Shown: positions 1-8,341 of the stretch, one piece after another | Numbering within the stretch: position 1 is the stretch's first letter | How the letters are laid out: each line of letters begins with the position of its first letter | DNA from: Verrucomicrobiota bacterium | GTDB taxonomy: Bacteria > Verrucomicrobiota > Verrucomicrobiia > Opitutales > Intestinicryptomonadaceae | NCBI GenBank assembly: GCA_023450935.1 | Contig: JAEXGH010000008.1 | Span: forward strand, 45,437 to 109,436 | Length of the DNA stretch: 64,000 nt | Direction of reading: 5' to 3' | Notes under the pieces: generated by a model | Database searches by the model: none | What the model was told of the DNA's origin: nothing | Seen by the model: only the letters and a program-made list of their open reading frames with translations | Program-made: the position numbers and the translations under genes

Positions 1-2
1 GT

Positions 3-155
3 CGCGAGGAGCAACTCATCAAACAAAAAGCAATGATTAGAAAACAGAACATGCACGATATAAGTTCGGATTCTCATTGTGCAAACAGGACAAATTCGCG
101 AGGCGCGAGCTACAAAATCGCGGCTTTGCAAGGCGAAGCATACTTAGGTATGTGA
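3..155 (+). CDS. possible C-terminal fragment of an unknown protein
   Basis: An open frame runs in from the left window edge and stops at TGA 153-155. It would give about 50 residues, ending in GEAYLGM. The last third lies inside the inverted-repeat element at 87-301, so the repeat supplies the C terminus. No family is recognisable. It may be the tail of a gene that starts outside the window, or chance openness; the Lys/Gln-rich upstream part is compatible with a real coil. Confidence is low. Confidence 0.25.
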   Translation, partial: REEQLIKQKAMIRKQNMHDISSDSHCANRTNSRGASYKIAALQGEAYLGM

Positions 156-301
156 GCCGCAGCGAAACCGATTTTTAGCCGTGAAGCGCCTCTTTTGCAA
201 AATCTAAAAAATGAAGGGCGAGTTAGCCGAAGGCAACCGCCGTCACTTCTCAAATTATAAAATATTTGCAAAAGAGAAGCGACCTCGCGGATTTGTGTCC
301 T
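87..301. repeat. 215-bp inverted-repeat (MITE-like or structured) element
   Basis: The ends are imperfect terminal inverted repeats: AGGACAAATTCGCGAGG at 87-103, and CCTCGCGGATTTGTGTCCT at 283-301, whose reverse complement differs by a 2-base insertion and one substitution. Inside are two further foldbacks. One spans 100-192, with arms starting GAGGCGC and ending GCGCCTC and apex CATAC-TTAG-GTATG. The other spans 192-274, closed by CTTTTGCAAA at 192-201 and TTTGCAAAAG at 265-274. Together they can form a three-way junction. No transposase or convincing target duplication is visible. Confidence 0.6.
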
Positions 302-321
302 CACACTTTTGAAAAAAAATT

Positions 322-765
322 ATGGAAGGAATGGAAATATTGGGTGCGACGGGAGCGGGAGCTATCGTCGGCGGAGTATTAACTTGGATAACGGCTCTTC
401 GTAAAGAGTCGCACGAAAGGCAAATGGCAATTATCGACAAAATGCGCGAAGTCGCAGCCGATGCCGACACGAGTGCCGACAAGGCCGCCGCGCGCGACTG
501 TTCGTGCGTGGGGCAGCGCGTCAGGCAGTTTATAATTGCGGCGCTGATTTTCTCGTTCGTGATTGCGCCGTTTATCTTTGCGTGGACGCAAATTCCCATA
601 GCAGTTGAACGCAGCGAGACTGCGGGCGGCTACTTGTGGGGAATTGTTCCCGAATACACGCGCCAAGTTATAGACTACGCGGCGGGCTTTTATATTCCCG
701 CGGAATTCAAGGTTGCGTTCATGTCGATAGTGGGTTTCTACTTCGGCAGAAGCGCGGCAAGATGA
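322..765 (+). CDS. 3-TM holin-like membrane protein (phage/GTA type)
   Basis: This is a 147-aa membrane protein. Hydrophobic segments lie near residues 7-24, 72-95 and at the C terminus (about 130-144, ending GFYFGRSAAR). The first two are separated by a charged, probably coiled stretch (KESHERQMAIIDKMREVAADAD). The order, size and final FYFG-R motif resemble the 3-TM holins of phages and gene-transfer agents (GTA_holin_3TM type), which permeabilise the inner membrane for endolysin release. No endolysin follows, and a strong terminator lies 20 bp downstream, so this may be the last gene of a prophage or remnant that extends left of the window. The family call is by topology and motif only. 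An alternative start is ATG 331. Confidence 0.5.
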   Translation: MEGMEILGATGAGAIVGGVLTWITALRKESHERQMAIIDKMREVAADADTSADKAAARDCSCVGQRVRQFIIAALIFSFVIAPFIFAWTQIPIAVERSETAGGYLWGIVPEYTRQVIDYAAGFYIPAEFKVAFMSIVGFYFGRSAAR

Positions 766-785
766 TTTATGTATTAACAACAGCC

Positions 786-814
786 GGCGGCGGATTTATC
801 CGCCGCCTTTTTTA
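786..814 (+). terminator. rho-independent terminator
   Basis: A perfect 9-bp stem (GGCGGCGGA / TCCGCCGCC) with a 4-base loop is followed by a T-rich tract. It ends the holin-like gene. Confidence 0.85.
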
Positions 815-912
815 TTTCGGACAATCAATAAATTTTTTCCGCGAAAAATCAGAACTTGTTATTGCCCATTCGAGCCGTTCCAATAATTAAAAACTAAACT
901 TTAATCAATACT

Positions 913-1052
913 CAAAGCGGTATTGGCTACGCCAATCCGCGACACTTTCGAAAAGTTAAAAAACGCCACTTTAGGAAAGTTAAAAAACTTCAACCAATGG
1001 GCAAAGCGGCATTGGCTACGCCAAACCGCGCCCATATAGAAAAGTTAAAAAA
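913..1052. repeat. two tandem copies of a ~50-bp palindromic repeat
   Basis: Copy A (913-963) and copy B (1002-1052) share CAAAGCGG-N-ATTGGCTACGCCAA-N-CCGCG, about 9 variable bases, then AAAAGTTAAAAAA. The core ATTGGC-TAC-GCCAA is an inverted repeat. A third copy lies at 58298-58343. Copy B abuts the miaB stop codon. Confidence 0.65.
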
Positions 1053-2417
1053 TTATAGAATGGTGGCGTCGAGTGCGGTCACTGTGGCGGAGTTTATTCT
1101 GGCGTTTACAAGTTTCCCGATGAAGGATTCGTCGGCTTTGAAGATGCATTTGCGGTGGTTGCGCGTGCGTCCCATAAACATGCTTTCGCCTCGTTTTGCG
1201 TTGTTTTCCACGAGAACTTGGTAGGTTTTGCCGACCATCTTGTTGTGGAAGTCAATCGACTGTTTTTCAAGCTCGACGAGGAGGCGTTGGTTGCGCTGCT
1301 CCTTGATTTCGGCGGAGATGTTGTCGTCGAGCTCCGCCGACTTCGTTCCCGCGCGTTCACTGTATTTGAAGACGAAGGCCATGTCGAAATTCGCGCGCTT
1401 GAAAACGTCGAGCGTTTGCAGAAAGTCGTCTTCGGTTTCGTCGGGATAGCCTACGATTACGTCGGTTGAAATCGACATTTCCGGCGAGCGTGCGCGGAGT
1501 TTTTCTACTATTTTCAAAAATCCGTCGGCTTTGTATGGGCGGTTCATCGCGCGCAGAATTTTGTCGCTGCCCGATTGCAGTGGCAGGTGGACGTATTCGC
1601 AGAGCTTCCCCAGACGCCCGTAGCAGTCTATGAGGTCGTCGCCGAAGAACGACGGGTGGGGAGATGTGAAGCGTATGCGCTCCAAACCGTCAACGGCGTC
1701 GAGCCTTTCGAGCAGCCGCACGAATTCCGAAACGCCGCCGCGCCGCGGAATGTTTGCGCCGAACGCGTTTGCAACCTGTCCCAAAAGCATTACCTCCTTT
1801 GCGCCGTTTTCTACAAGTGTGCGGACTTCCCCAACAACGTCGTCGGTCGGGCGCGAACGCATTGCCCCGCGCACTTTCGGGACAATGCAGTATGAGCAGT
1901 TCATCTGGCAACCCTGCATTATCGACACAAACGCGCATACGTCGGACGACTTCGACAGGCTGAAGTGGCGGTTGATGTGGAGGTGGGAGGTATCGTCGTC
2001 GGATATGTCGATAAACGGGGGTCGTTTGCGTGCGGGTGTCCAGCGTTCCGATTCAGCGGCGCGGAAAATTCGGTCGGCCACTTTTGCCACAGTGTGCGTT
2101 TTGCGCGGGCCGATAACGAAGTCGATTTCCGGCAGTGTTTCGGCGATTGCCGCGCCCCTGTTTTGCGCCATACAGCCCGTAACGCCGATTACCGGCAGGC
2201 GGCTTTTGTTGTATCTTCTGAAATTGAGAATGTGCCCGAGCTTCCCGATTGCTTTCAGCTCGGCCTGTTCGCGCACGGAGCAGGTATTGACGACGATTGC
2301 GTCGGCTTCGTTTTCGTCAAAGGTAATCTCCCAGCCGTTTTCGACAAAATTGGCCGCGATGTTCTCCGAATCGCGCTCGTTCATTTGGCAGCCGTATGTG
2401 CGTATGTATGCCTTCAT
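1053..2417 (-). CDS. miaB: tRNA-2-methylthio-N6-dimethylallyladenosine synthase MiaB
   Basis: A radical-SAM methylthiotransferase that converts i6A37 to ms2i6A37 in tRNAs. At 454 aa it is of usual length. The N-terminal UPF0004 domain carries the three auxiliary cluster cysteines C10 (YGCQMN), C46 (NTCSVRE) and C82 (TGCMAQ). The radical-SAM motif CxxxCxxC is C170-QMN-C174-SY-C177. A C-terminal TRAM-type region (about 375-445) should bind tRNA. It is transcribed alone, divergently from the oadA-like gene at 2564. The YGCQMNERDSE start and overall motif order favour MiaB over RimO or MtaB. Confidence 0.95.
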   Translation of the reverse strand: MKAYIRTYGCQMNERDSENIAANFVENGWEITFDENEADAIVVNTCSVREQAELKAIGKLGHILNFRRYNKSRLPVIGVTGCMAQNRGAAIAETLPEIDFVIGPRKTHTVAKVADRIFRAAESERWTPARKRPPFIDISDDDTSHLHINRHFSLSKSSDVCAFVSIMQGCQMNCSYCIVPKVRGAMRSRPTDDVVGEVRTLVENGAKEVMLLGQVANAFGANIPRRGGVSEFVRLLERLDAVDGLERIRFTSPHPSFFGDDLIDCYGRLGKLCEYVHLPLQSGSDKILRAMNRPYKADGFLKIVEKLRARSPEMSISTDVIVGYPDETEDDFLQTLDVFKRANFDMAFVFKYSERAGTKSAELDDNISAEIKEQRNQRLLVELEKQSIDFHNKMVGKTYQVLVENNAKRGESMFMGRTRNHRKCIFKADESFIGKLVNARINSATVTALDATIL

Positions 2418-2563
2418 CTTTTTTTTCTTGAAAATATCCTTTTGCCCGTAGAATAGAGGATAGTCAATTATTTTTCGGAACTGTTCGCGCGGGGAGGGGT
2501 CTATTTGTTCGTTCCCCGACGGTTGTTTCGGGCAAACTTTTAACCAGACCCAAATTCATTCAT

Positions 2564-4030
2564 ATGAAACCCGTAGTATTCAACAACACTGTTTTAAGAG
2601 ACGGCCACCAGTCTTTGGCGGCGACAAGAATGCCAACCGCCGATATGCTTCCTGCCTGCGAAAAGCTCGACAGTATGGGGTTCGGCGCGCTCGAAACTTG
2701 GGGAGGGGCGACAATCGACGCGGGGCTTCGCTTCTTGGGCGAATTCCCGTTCGACAGGCTCGACGCGCTCAAAAAGGCGTGCCCGAAGACAAAACATATG
2801 ATGCTCTTTCGCGGGCAAAACATTGTAGCCTATTCGCACTTCCCCGACGACGTTGTGGAGGCGTTCGTGAAAACCTCCGCCAAGCACGGAATGGATATCT
2901 TCAGGATTTTCGACGCCCTCAATGATGTCCGCAATCTGGAATGCTCAATCAAAGCCGCACGCGCCTGCGGCAAAGAGCCGCACGGAACAATCTGCTATAC
3001 GCAAAGCCCCGTCCACACCGTGGAAAGCTTCGTTAAGATGGGTTGCGAGCTTGAGGGCATGGGCTGCGGCGCGGTTGTAATCAAGGACATGGCGGGGCTT
3101 ATTCCGCCGTATGTCGCCTACGAAATCGTCAAAGGGCTGAAGGCTAACATAAAAATTCCCGTAATTATCCATACGCACGAAACGGCGGGCATGGGCGCGC
3201 CAACCTACTACGCGGCAATAGACGCGGGCGTTGACGCGGTTGACACCTCAATCACCCCGTTCGCAAACGGCACGGCGCAACCCGATGCCGCAAGAATGAT
3301 TGCAATGCTGCAGGACCACCCGCGCCGCCCCGACTACGATGTCAAAAAGCTTTCGGAGCTTCGCCAATACTTTACGGGCGTATACAAGAAGCTCGGCTTC
3401 TACACGATGGCAAAGAACGAGGTTATCGACACCGACGCGCTCATCTACCAAGTCCCCGGCGGTATGCTCTCCAATTTCCGCGTCCAGCTCAAGGAGCAGA
3501 AAATGGAGGACAAGTTCGACGAAGTTTTCGCCGAAGTCCCATACGTGCGCGAAAAACTCGGCTGGATTCCCCTCGTAACGCCCACTTCCCAGATTGTAGG
3601 CACGCAGGCGATGATGAACGTAAAGTTCGGACGCTGGAAGATGTTCACCCCGCAGGCCATGGACATCGCACTTGGCTACTACGGACGCACTCCCGCTCCC
3701 GTTGACCCCGAAATACGCAAGCTCGCTCAGGAAAAATCGGGCAAAGAACCCATCGAATGCCGCCCCGCCGATCTCAAGAAGCCCGCTATGGAAGACCTCC
3801 GCCGCCAGCTCCGCGAAAAGGGCATCAAGGACGACGACGAGCATTGTGTGATTTTCGCGATGTTCCCGCAGCAACTCGAGGACCTATACAAAAAGCCGCG
3901 TTCGGCTTTCGCCCTCAAAACCCCCGAGGACAAAAAGCTCGCCGAGGCAAAGGCGGCGGGCAAGGAGAAAACTTTCAACATCTCCATCGACGGCGCGCCC
4001 GCCAAGAACATCAAGGTTCTCGAACTCTAA
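2564..4030 (+). CDS. oadA: oxaloacetate decarboxylase alpha / pyruvate carboxylase B-type carboxyltransferase, without biotin domain
   Basis: This is a carboxyltransferase subunit of biotin-dependent enzymes that interconvert oxaloacetate and pyruvate or transfer carboxyl groups. The TIM barrel is marked by LRDGHQSL near residue 12, IKDMAGL (the lysine expected to be carbamylated) and HTHETAGMG (metal-binding His). A conserved PYC_OADA linker region follows. The 488-aa protein ends at IKVLEL and lacks the C-terminal MKM biotinyl domain of full-length OadA (about 590 aa), so the biotin carrier must be a separate protein not in this window. It stands alone between miaB (divergent) and a terminator. 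With MutAB at 59633-63893 it suggests a propionate/succinate branch. The exact complex (OAD, transcarboxylase or pyruvate carboxylase) cannot be decided here. Confidence 0.85.
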   Translation: MKPVVFNNTVLRDGHQSLAATRMPTADMLPACEKLDSMGFGALETWGGATIDAGLRFLGEFPFDRLDALKKACPKTKHMMLFRGQNIVAYSHFPDDVVEAFVKTSAKHGMDIFRIFDALNDVRNLECSIKAARACGKEPHGTICYTQSPVHTVESFVKMGCELEGMGCGAVVIKDMAGLIPPYVAYEIVKGLKANIKIPVIIHTHETAGMGAPTYYAAIDAGVDAVDTSITPFANGTAQPDAARMIAMLQDHPRRPDYDVKKLSELRQYFTGVYKKLGFYTMAKNEVIDTDALIYQVPGGMLSNFRVQLKEQKMEDKFDEVFAEVPYVREKLGWIPLVTPTSQIVGTQAMMNVKFGRWKMFTPQAMDIALGYYGRTPAPVDPEIRKLAQEKSGKEPIECRPADLKKPAMEDLRRQLREKGIKDDDEHCVIFAMFPQQLEDLYKKPRSAFALKTPEDKKLAEAKAAGKEKTFNISIDGAPAKNIKVLEL

Positions 4031-4045
4031 ACTTTTTATAATTCC

Positions 4046-4080
4046 CAAGGGGGGAGCGGAGCGGCCGCCCCCCCTTGTTT
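4046..4080 (+). terminator. rho-independent terminator after oadA-like gene
   Basis: The stem CAAGGGGGG / CCCCCCTTG is followed by TTTATT. Confidence 0.75.
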
Positions 4081-4153
4081 ATTGGTTAAAGTTTTGCTCT
4101 GCTTCGGAGGTTCGCAGGGCGCCGATGGCGGATAAATTTCATTCAGCGCGCCG

Positions 4154-4201
4154 CCGCCTTTTGGGATATTCCCAAAAAGGCGGAGAAAAAACAGCTTGAC
4201 A
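4154..4201 (+). promoter_or_regulatory. hairpin plus -35-like TTGACA upstream of rpmF
   Basis: An inverted repeat, CCGCCTTTTGGGA-TAT-TCCCAAAAAGGCGG (4154-4183), lies just before a consensus TTGACA (4196-4201). No good -10 hexamer is visible at 16-18 bp, so the promoter assignment is tentative. The rpmF start follows at 4256 behind GAGG. Confidence 0.4.
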
Positions 4202-4255
4202 ACATTGCGTTATTTAGTAGCGTGGGTTGTTTAATAATTTTAAAGAGGTAAAAAA

Positions 4256-4432
4256 ATGGGTCAACCAAAACGCAAACAATCAAAACAGCGCACGCGTCTT
4301 CGTCGTGCCGCCAACAAGTATGAACTTCCTCAGGTAGTCAAGAATGCCGACGGCACTTTTTCCGTTCCCCACAGGGTTAACCCTTCAACAGGAACATACA
4401 GAGGCCGTCAGGTCATTTCTGTAGAGGTATAG
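4256..4432 (+). CDS. rpmF: 50S ribosomal protein L32
   Basis: A 58-aa basic protein with the L32 opening MGQPKRKQSK and the RTRLRRAAN region. It has a GAGGT ribosome-binding site 6 bases before the ATG. This form lacks the CxxC...C zinc ligands of many L32 proteins; the central part reads LPQVVKNADGTFSVPHRVN, so it is a cysteine-free paralogue type. It heads the widely conserved rpmF-plsX-fabH group that links ribosome and fatty-acid/phospholipid synthesis. Confidence 0.93.
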   Translation: MGQPKRKQSKQRTRLRRAANKYELPQVVKNADGTFSVPHRVNPSTGTYRGRQVISVEV

Positions 4433-4467
4433 TTAAATCGTCTTTTTCGAGACTTTTTTATTGTAAT

Positions 4468-4506
4468 GCGGAGTTATTTTTTTTTAAGTAATTCCGCGTT
4501 TACTTT
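4468..4506 (+). terminator. possible attenuator hairpin between rpmF and plsX
   Basis: GCGGAGTTAT at 4468-4477 pairs, with two G-U pairs, with GTAATTCCGC at 4488-4497; a short T tract follows. It could attenuate read-through into plsX. This is a weak prediction. Confidence 0.35.
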
Positions 4507-4514
4507 TTTGGAGT

Positions 4515-5579
4515 ATGGCGAATTTGTATCCAACGGTTGCCGTCGATGTGATGGGTTCCGATTTGGGCCCCGAGGAGCTTGTCCGCGGGGTTAAGGCGGT
4601 GCTTTCGGAAGACAGGGGCGATTACAGAATCGTCATTGTCGGCAACGAGGAAATTACCGTTCCGCTTATGTTGCGCCACGGCATACTCAAAGACAACCGC
4701 GTGAAAAGTTATAATGCAAAAGAGGTTATAACTATGGAGGAGAAGCCCATTCAGGCTCTCAAGCAGAAAAAAGACGCCTCCATGATGCGCGCAATAGAAA
4801 TAGTCAAAATAGGCGCTGCCGACGCCGTTTTAAGTTGCGGCAACACGGGCGCGCTTATGGCGGGCGGCACTATTAAGCTTCGCACAATGCCGGGGATTGA
4901 GCGTCCCGCGCTTGGGACGGTTATTCCGGGGAAAAAGAAGAATTTTATAATGATTGATGTCGGCGCGTCGCCCGACCCCAAGCCCGAGAGCTTGGTTGAC
5001 AACGCCATTTTGGGAGTCAACTACTGTAGAATCGCCCTCGGCACGAAGAATCCGAAAGTCGGTTTGTTAAGCAACGGCACTGAGGACGGCAAGGGCAATA
5101 TGCTGGTCCAGACCGCCCATAGACTCTTCAAAGCCCAGCAGGGGGTAATAAACTACGGCGGGCTGCTCGAGGGGTTCAGCGTTTTCGACGGCGATTTCGA
5201 CGTGGTTGTATGCGATGGCTTCACGGGCAATGTAGTGTTGAAGTCGCTTGAGGGGTCGGTCAGAATGTTTAAAAGCATTTTGAAAGAGGAAATTTCCAAG
5301 TCTTGGCTGAGCAAATTCGGCATACTTTTGGCGATGGGCGCGTTCAGGGGAATGAAAAAACGCCTGCCGATAGACAAGTGGGCGGGCGCGCCGCTACTCG
5401 GCTTGAACGGCCTTGTTGTAAAGGCGCACGGCTCAAGCAACAGAAAACAGATTGCGGGGGCGTTGGAAATCACTTTGAAATGTCTGCGCAACCAGATGAA
5501 CGACAAAATCAAAGCCGACATCTCCAAATTAGAAGAGATTGTAGAGGCAAACAAGCGCGCGGCTCTCGAAAACTCCTGA
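4515..5579 (+). CDS. plsX: phosphate acyltransferase PlsX
   Basis: Makes acyl-phosphate from acyl-ACP for phosphatidic acid synthesis (PlsX/PlsY route). At 354 aa it is of usual length. Visible family motifs are VAVDVMGSDLGPEELVRG at the N terminus, SCGNTGALMAGG, and CDGFTGNVVLKSLEG near residue 236. A peripheral membrane location is expected. It lies 82 bp after rpmF, and 225 bp before fabH with a terminator between them. GGAG precedes the ATG. Confidence 0.96.
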   Translation: MANLYPTVAVDVMGSDLGPEELVRGVKAVLSEDRGDYRIVIVGNEEITVPLMLRHGILKDNRVKSYNAKEVITMEEKPIQALKQKKDASMMRAIEIVKIGAADAVLSCGNTGALMAGGTIKLRTMPGIERPALGTVIPGKKKNFIMIDVGASPDPKPESLVDNAILGVNYCRIALGTKNPKVGLLSNGTEDGKGNMLVQTAHRLFKAQQGVINYGGLLEGFSVFDGDFDVVVCDGFTGNVVLKSLEGSVRMFKSILKEEISKSWLSKFGILLAMGAFRGMKKRLPIDKWAGAPLLGLNGLVVKAHGSSNRKQIAGALEITLKCLRNQMNDKIKADISKLEEIVEANKRAALENS

Positions 5580-5606
5580 TTTTTGCGCACCTTAAAGCGT
5601 CGGCGT

Positions 5607-5631
5607 CCCCTTCCTAACGAAGGGGTTTTTT
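5607..5631 (+). terminator. rho-independent terminator after plsX
   Basis: The stem CCCCTTC / GAAGGGG with a 5-base loop is followed by TTTTTT. It separates plsX from fabH. Confidence 0.85.
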
Positions 5632-5804
5632 GTTTTTCCAAAGCGGCGCGGCGGGCGTTTTTGTCGGCGTTTGTCGGGCGTTTTCTTTCGGGAGAGGGTT
5701 TCGTTTTTTTCTTTCGGCGGCAGTTTTTAGTTCAACAAAAGAGAAAAAAAGGCTTTTGTTTTGTTGCAGAGGGGTTAGACTGCGTGGCTTAATTTTTTTT
5801 GACG

Positions 5805-6806
5805 ATGAATTTTGAGAAGCCGAAATCAATAATCGTGAAAGGAACGGGGGCGTATGTTCCCGAACGCGTGGTAACGAATTTCGACATAGAAAAAATTGTC
5901 GAAACCTCGGACGAATGGATTTTCGAACGTTCGGGGATAAAACGCAGGCACTTCGCCGACAAGGAGGCGGCGTCGGATATGGCGTTGGAGGCGTCGAAGA
6001 AGGCTCTTGCCGACGCGGAAATGTCGGCGCAGGAAATCGACTTGGTGATAGTAACCACCGTTACGCCCGACAAGCCTTTCCCCTCTACGGCGTGCCTTTT
6101 GCAGGCAAAGCTGGGAATCCGCAACAACATCCCGTGCTTCGACTTGGAGGCGGCGTGTTCGGGGTTCGTCTACGGAATGGAAGTGGCAACTTCCATGATG
6201 CAGTCGGGCAAGTATAAGAACGCGCTCGTGGTAAGCTCGGAGCGGCTGAATCCGCTTCTGGATTGGAGCGACCGCACAACGTGTTTCCTTTTCGGCGACG
6301 GCTGCGGAGCGGCAGTTCTTGGCTGCTCCGACGAAGAGGGCGTCGGGATTATCGGCAACGTTCTCGGCGCGGACGGGTCAAGCACTGCGGTTCTCGAAAT
6401 TCCCGCGGGCGGCTCGTTTATGCCGACATCGCCCGAAACAGTGGCAAACAAGCTCCACTACATAAAAATGGACGGGCGCGAAATATTCAAAAACGCCGTC
6501 CGCATTATGCAGGAAAAGGCGTTGGACGTGCTCGGAATGTGCGGCGTAGCTCCCGAGCAAATTTCGCTGCTTATTCCGCATCAGGCGAACATAAGAATTA
6601 TCGAAACCGTCGCAAAGCGCATAAAAATTCCGCGCGAAAAAGTCTACGTTAACATAGAGGAATACGGCAATACTTCCTCAGCCTCAATCCCGATTGCCCT
6701 TGACGAAGCGCTGAAGCGCGGTCGCGTCAAGCGCGGCGACTACGTTCTGCTTGTGGCGTTCGGCGCGGGGTTGACGTGGGGCGCGACGCTTATTAAATGG
6801 CATTAG
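5805..6806 (+). CDS. fabH: beta-ketoacyl-ACP synthase III FabH
   Basis: Condenses acyl-CoA with malonyl-ACP to start type II fatty-acid synthesis. The catalytic triad is visible: Cys118 (EAACSGF), His259 (IPHQAN) and Asn289 (YGNTSSASIP). The length from ATG 5805 is 333 aa, which is typical. An in-frame TTG lies six bases upstream (5799), but ATG is the likelier start. The next gene, an SBF-like transporter, starts 18 bp downstream. Confidence 0.96.
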   Translation: MNFEKPKSIIVKGTGAYVPERVVTNFDIEKIVETSDEWIFERSGIKRRHFADKEAASDMALEASKKALADAEMSAQEIDLVIVTTVTPDKPFPSTACLLQAKLGIRNNIPCFDLEAACSGFVYGMEVATSMMQSGKYKNALVVSSERLNPLLDWSDRTTCFLFGDGCGAAVLGCSDEEGVGIIGNVLGADGSSTAVLEIPAGGSFMPTSPETVANKLHYIKMDGREIFKNAVRIMQEKALDVLGMCGVAPEQISLLIPHQANIRIIETVAKRIKIPREKVYVNIEEYGNTSSASIPIALDEALKRGRVKRGDYVLLVAFGAGLTWGATLIKWH

Positions 6807-6824
6807 GTTTTGCCAGTTTATGAT

Positions 6825-7862
6825 ATGGAATTTCTTAAAAGAATAGGAATTGAGCCGTTTATAATTGCGCTTGCCTCGGCGATATTCCTCGCGTGGCTCG
6901 ACCCGGACATCGGGCGCGCGCGCGAACCCTTCGGCGTGGGCGACGTAGCCAACTGGGGCGTGAGCGTGATTTTCTTCTTCTACGGAATGCGCCTAAGCGG
7001 GGAGAAGTTGCTAAACGGTCTGAAAAATGTCCGCCTGCACCTTCTTGTGCATTTTTCAACGTTCGTGTTGTTTCCGTGCGTGGTGCTTGCGGCAATGGCG
7101 GTTTGCGGCGGTTTTTCCGCCACGGGCAACGCATATTACCTGTGGATAGGAACGTTCTTTTTGGCGACGCTGCCGTCCACGGTGTCGTCGTCGGTTGTCA
7201 TGGTTTCGATAGCGGGGGGGAATCTGCCGGCAGCCATATTCAACGCGAGCGTTTCAAGCCTGATGGGCGTTTTCATAACGCCCGTCTGGATGGGGCTTTT
7301 CCTGAAGGACATAGAGGGCGCAAACAACCTTTCGAACGTTCTGGCGAGCCTGATTTTTCAGGTTCTCGTGCCCGTGGTTGCCGGTTTTTTACTCAATCCG
7401 AAGTTCGGTTGGTTCGCCGAAAAGCACAGGAAAACTCTGCGGTTTTTCGACGAAAGCGTGATTGTGCTGATTGTGTATTCGTCGTTTTGCGACTCGTTTT
7501 TTAAAAAGATGTTCGACGGCTTTCCGTTCGAAACAATACTGTTACTTTCGGTTTGCATGATTGCGCTGTTTCTTGCGGCAATGACGGTAATCTACTGGAT
7601 TTGCCGCCTTATGAATTTCTGCGACGAAGACGCCGTTACGGCGGTTTTTTGCGGTTCCAAAAAATCGCTTGTGCACGGTTCGGTGATGAGCAGCGTGCTT
7701 TTCGGCTCGAGCGCGGCGACCGGAATAATCCTGTTGCCGACTATGCTTTACCACGCCTTTCAGCTGATAATAGTTTCGGTCATCGCCAAAAAGATTGCCG
7801 AAATAAGAGTCAAAAAAGAGGGCGTGGAACAAAAAATAAATAAAAGAGCAAAAAAAGCTTGA
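6825..7862 (+). CDS. bile acid:sodium symporter-like (SBF-like/YfeH) membrane transporter
   Basis: A polytopic protein with about ten hydrophobic segments. The GMRLSGEKLLNGLKNVRLHLLVH stretch near residue 55 and the PSTVSSSVVMVSIAGGN segment near residue 125 are typical of the SBF-like (YfeH) branch of the bile acid/Na+ symporter superfamily. The substrate is not predictable. The chosen start is ATG 6825; an in-frame TTG at 6810 would add five residues. It follows fabH by 18 bp and is probably co-transcribed with it. The C terminus is lysine-rich (KINKRAKKA). Confidence 0.8.
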   Translation: MEFLKRIGIEPFIIALASAIFLAWLDPDIGRAREPFGVGDVANWGVSVIFFFYGMRLSGEKLLNGLKNVRLHLLVHFSTFVLFPCVVLAAMAVCGGFSATGNAYYLWIGTFFLATLPSTVSSSVVMVSIAGGNLPAAIFNASVSSLMGVFITPVWMGLFLKDIEGANNLSNVLASLIFQVLVPVVAGFLLNPKFGWFAEKHRKTLRFFDESVIVLIVYSSFCDSFFKKMFDGFPFETILLLSVCMIALFLAAMTVIYWICRLMNFCDEDAVTAVFCGSKKSLVHGSVMSSVLFGSSAATGIILLPTMLYHAFQLIIVSVIAKKIAEIRVKKEGVEQKINKRAKKA

Positions 7863-7886
7863 CGAAGGGGGGGCAAATCGTAAATT
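7859..7886 (+). promoter_or_regulatory. sigma70-type promoter for rplM-rpsI
   Basis: TTGACG (7859-7864), a 16-bp spacer and TAAATT (7881-7886) precede the rplM start by 21 bp. The -35 overlaps the stop codon of the upstream transporter gene. Confidence 0.5.
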
Positions 7887-7907
7887 TCTTAATTTTTCTT
7901 TAGATAG

Positions 7908-8333
7908 ATGAATACAACAATAGCAAAGAAACAGGAACAGAAGCAGTGGTTTGTCGTTGACGCGACGGATCAGGTACTCGGTCGTCTTGCGGTTAAAATC
8001 GCCAATGTATTGCGCGGCCGTCATAAGGCAATTTATACTCCGAACACGGATTGCGGCGATCATGTGGTTGTAATCAACGCTGAAAAAGTTCGCGTAACGG
8101 GCAAAAAAGAAGAACGCAAAGAATACATGTTCTACAGCGGTTTCGTGGGCGGCGAAAAGTATGTGAAGCTTTCCGATATGCGCGTGCGCAGGCCCGAACA
8201 CCTCATAGAAGCGGCAGTCAAGGGCATGTTGCCCTCGAACAAGCTTGCAAGGGACATGTTCTTGAAACTGCACGTCTACGCCGGTGCGGAACACCCGCAT
8301 ACAGCCCAGCAACCGAAACCGTTTAACTTCTAA
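7908..8333 (+). CDS. rplM: 50S ribosomal protein L13
   Basis: A large-subunit ribosomal protein of 141 aa, of usual length. Family motifs are WFVVDATDQVLGRLAVKIANVLRG, the YTPNTDCGDHVVVINAEKV stretch, and the GMLPSNKLARDMFLKLHVYAGAEHPHTAQQP ending. rpsI follows after 8 bp in the standard rplM-rpsI operon. Confidence 0.98.
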   Translation: MNTTIAKKQEQKQWFVVDATDQVLGRLAVKIANVLRGRHKAIYTPNTDCGDHVVVINAEKVRVTGKKEERKEYMFYSGFVGGEKYVKLSDMRVRRPEHLIEAAVKGMLPSNKLARDMFLKLHVYAGAEHPHTAQQPKPFNF

Positions 8334-8341
8334 TAAGCAAA

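Noticed and set aside
4196..4224. full sigma70 promoter for rpmF
   Set aside because: TTGACA is perfect but no acceptable -10 lies 16-18 bp downstream, so only the -35 is recorded.
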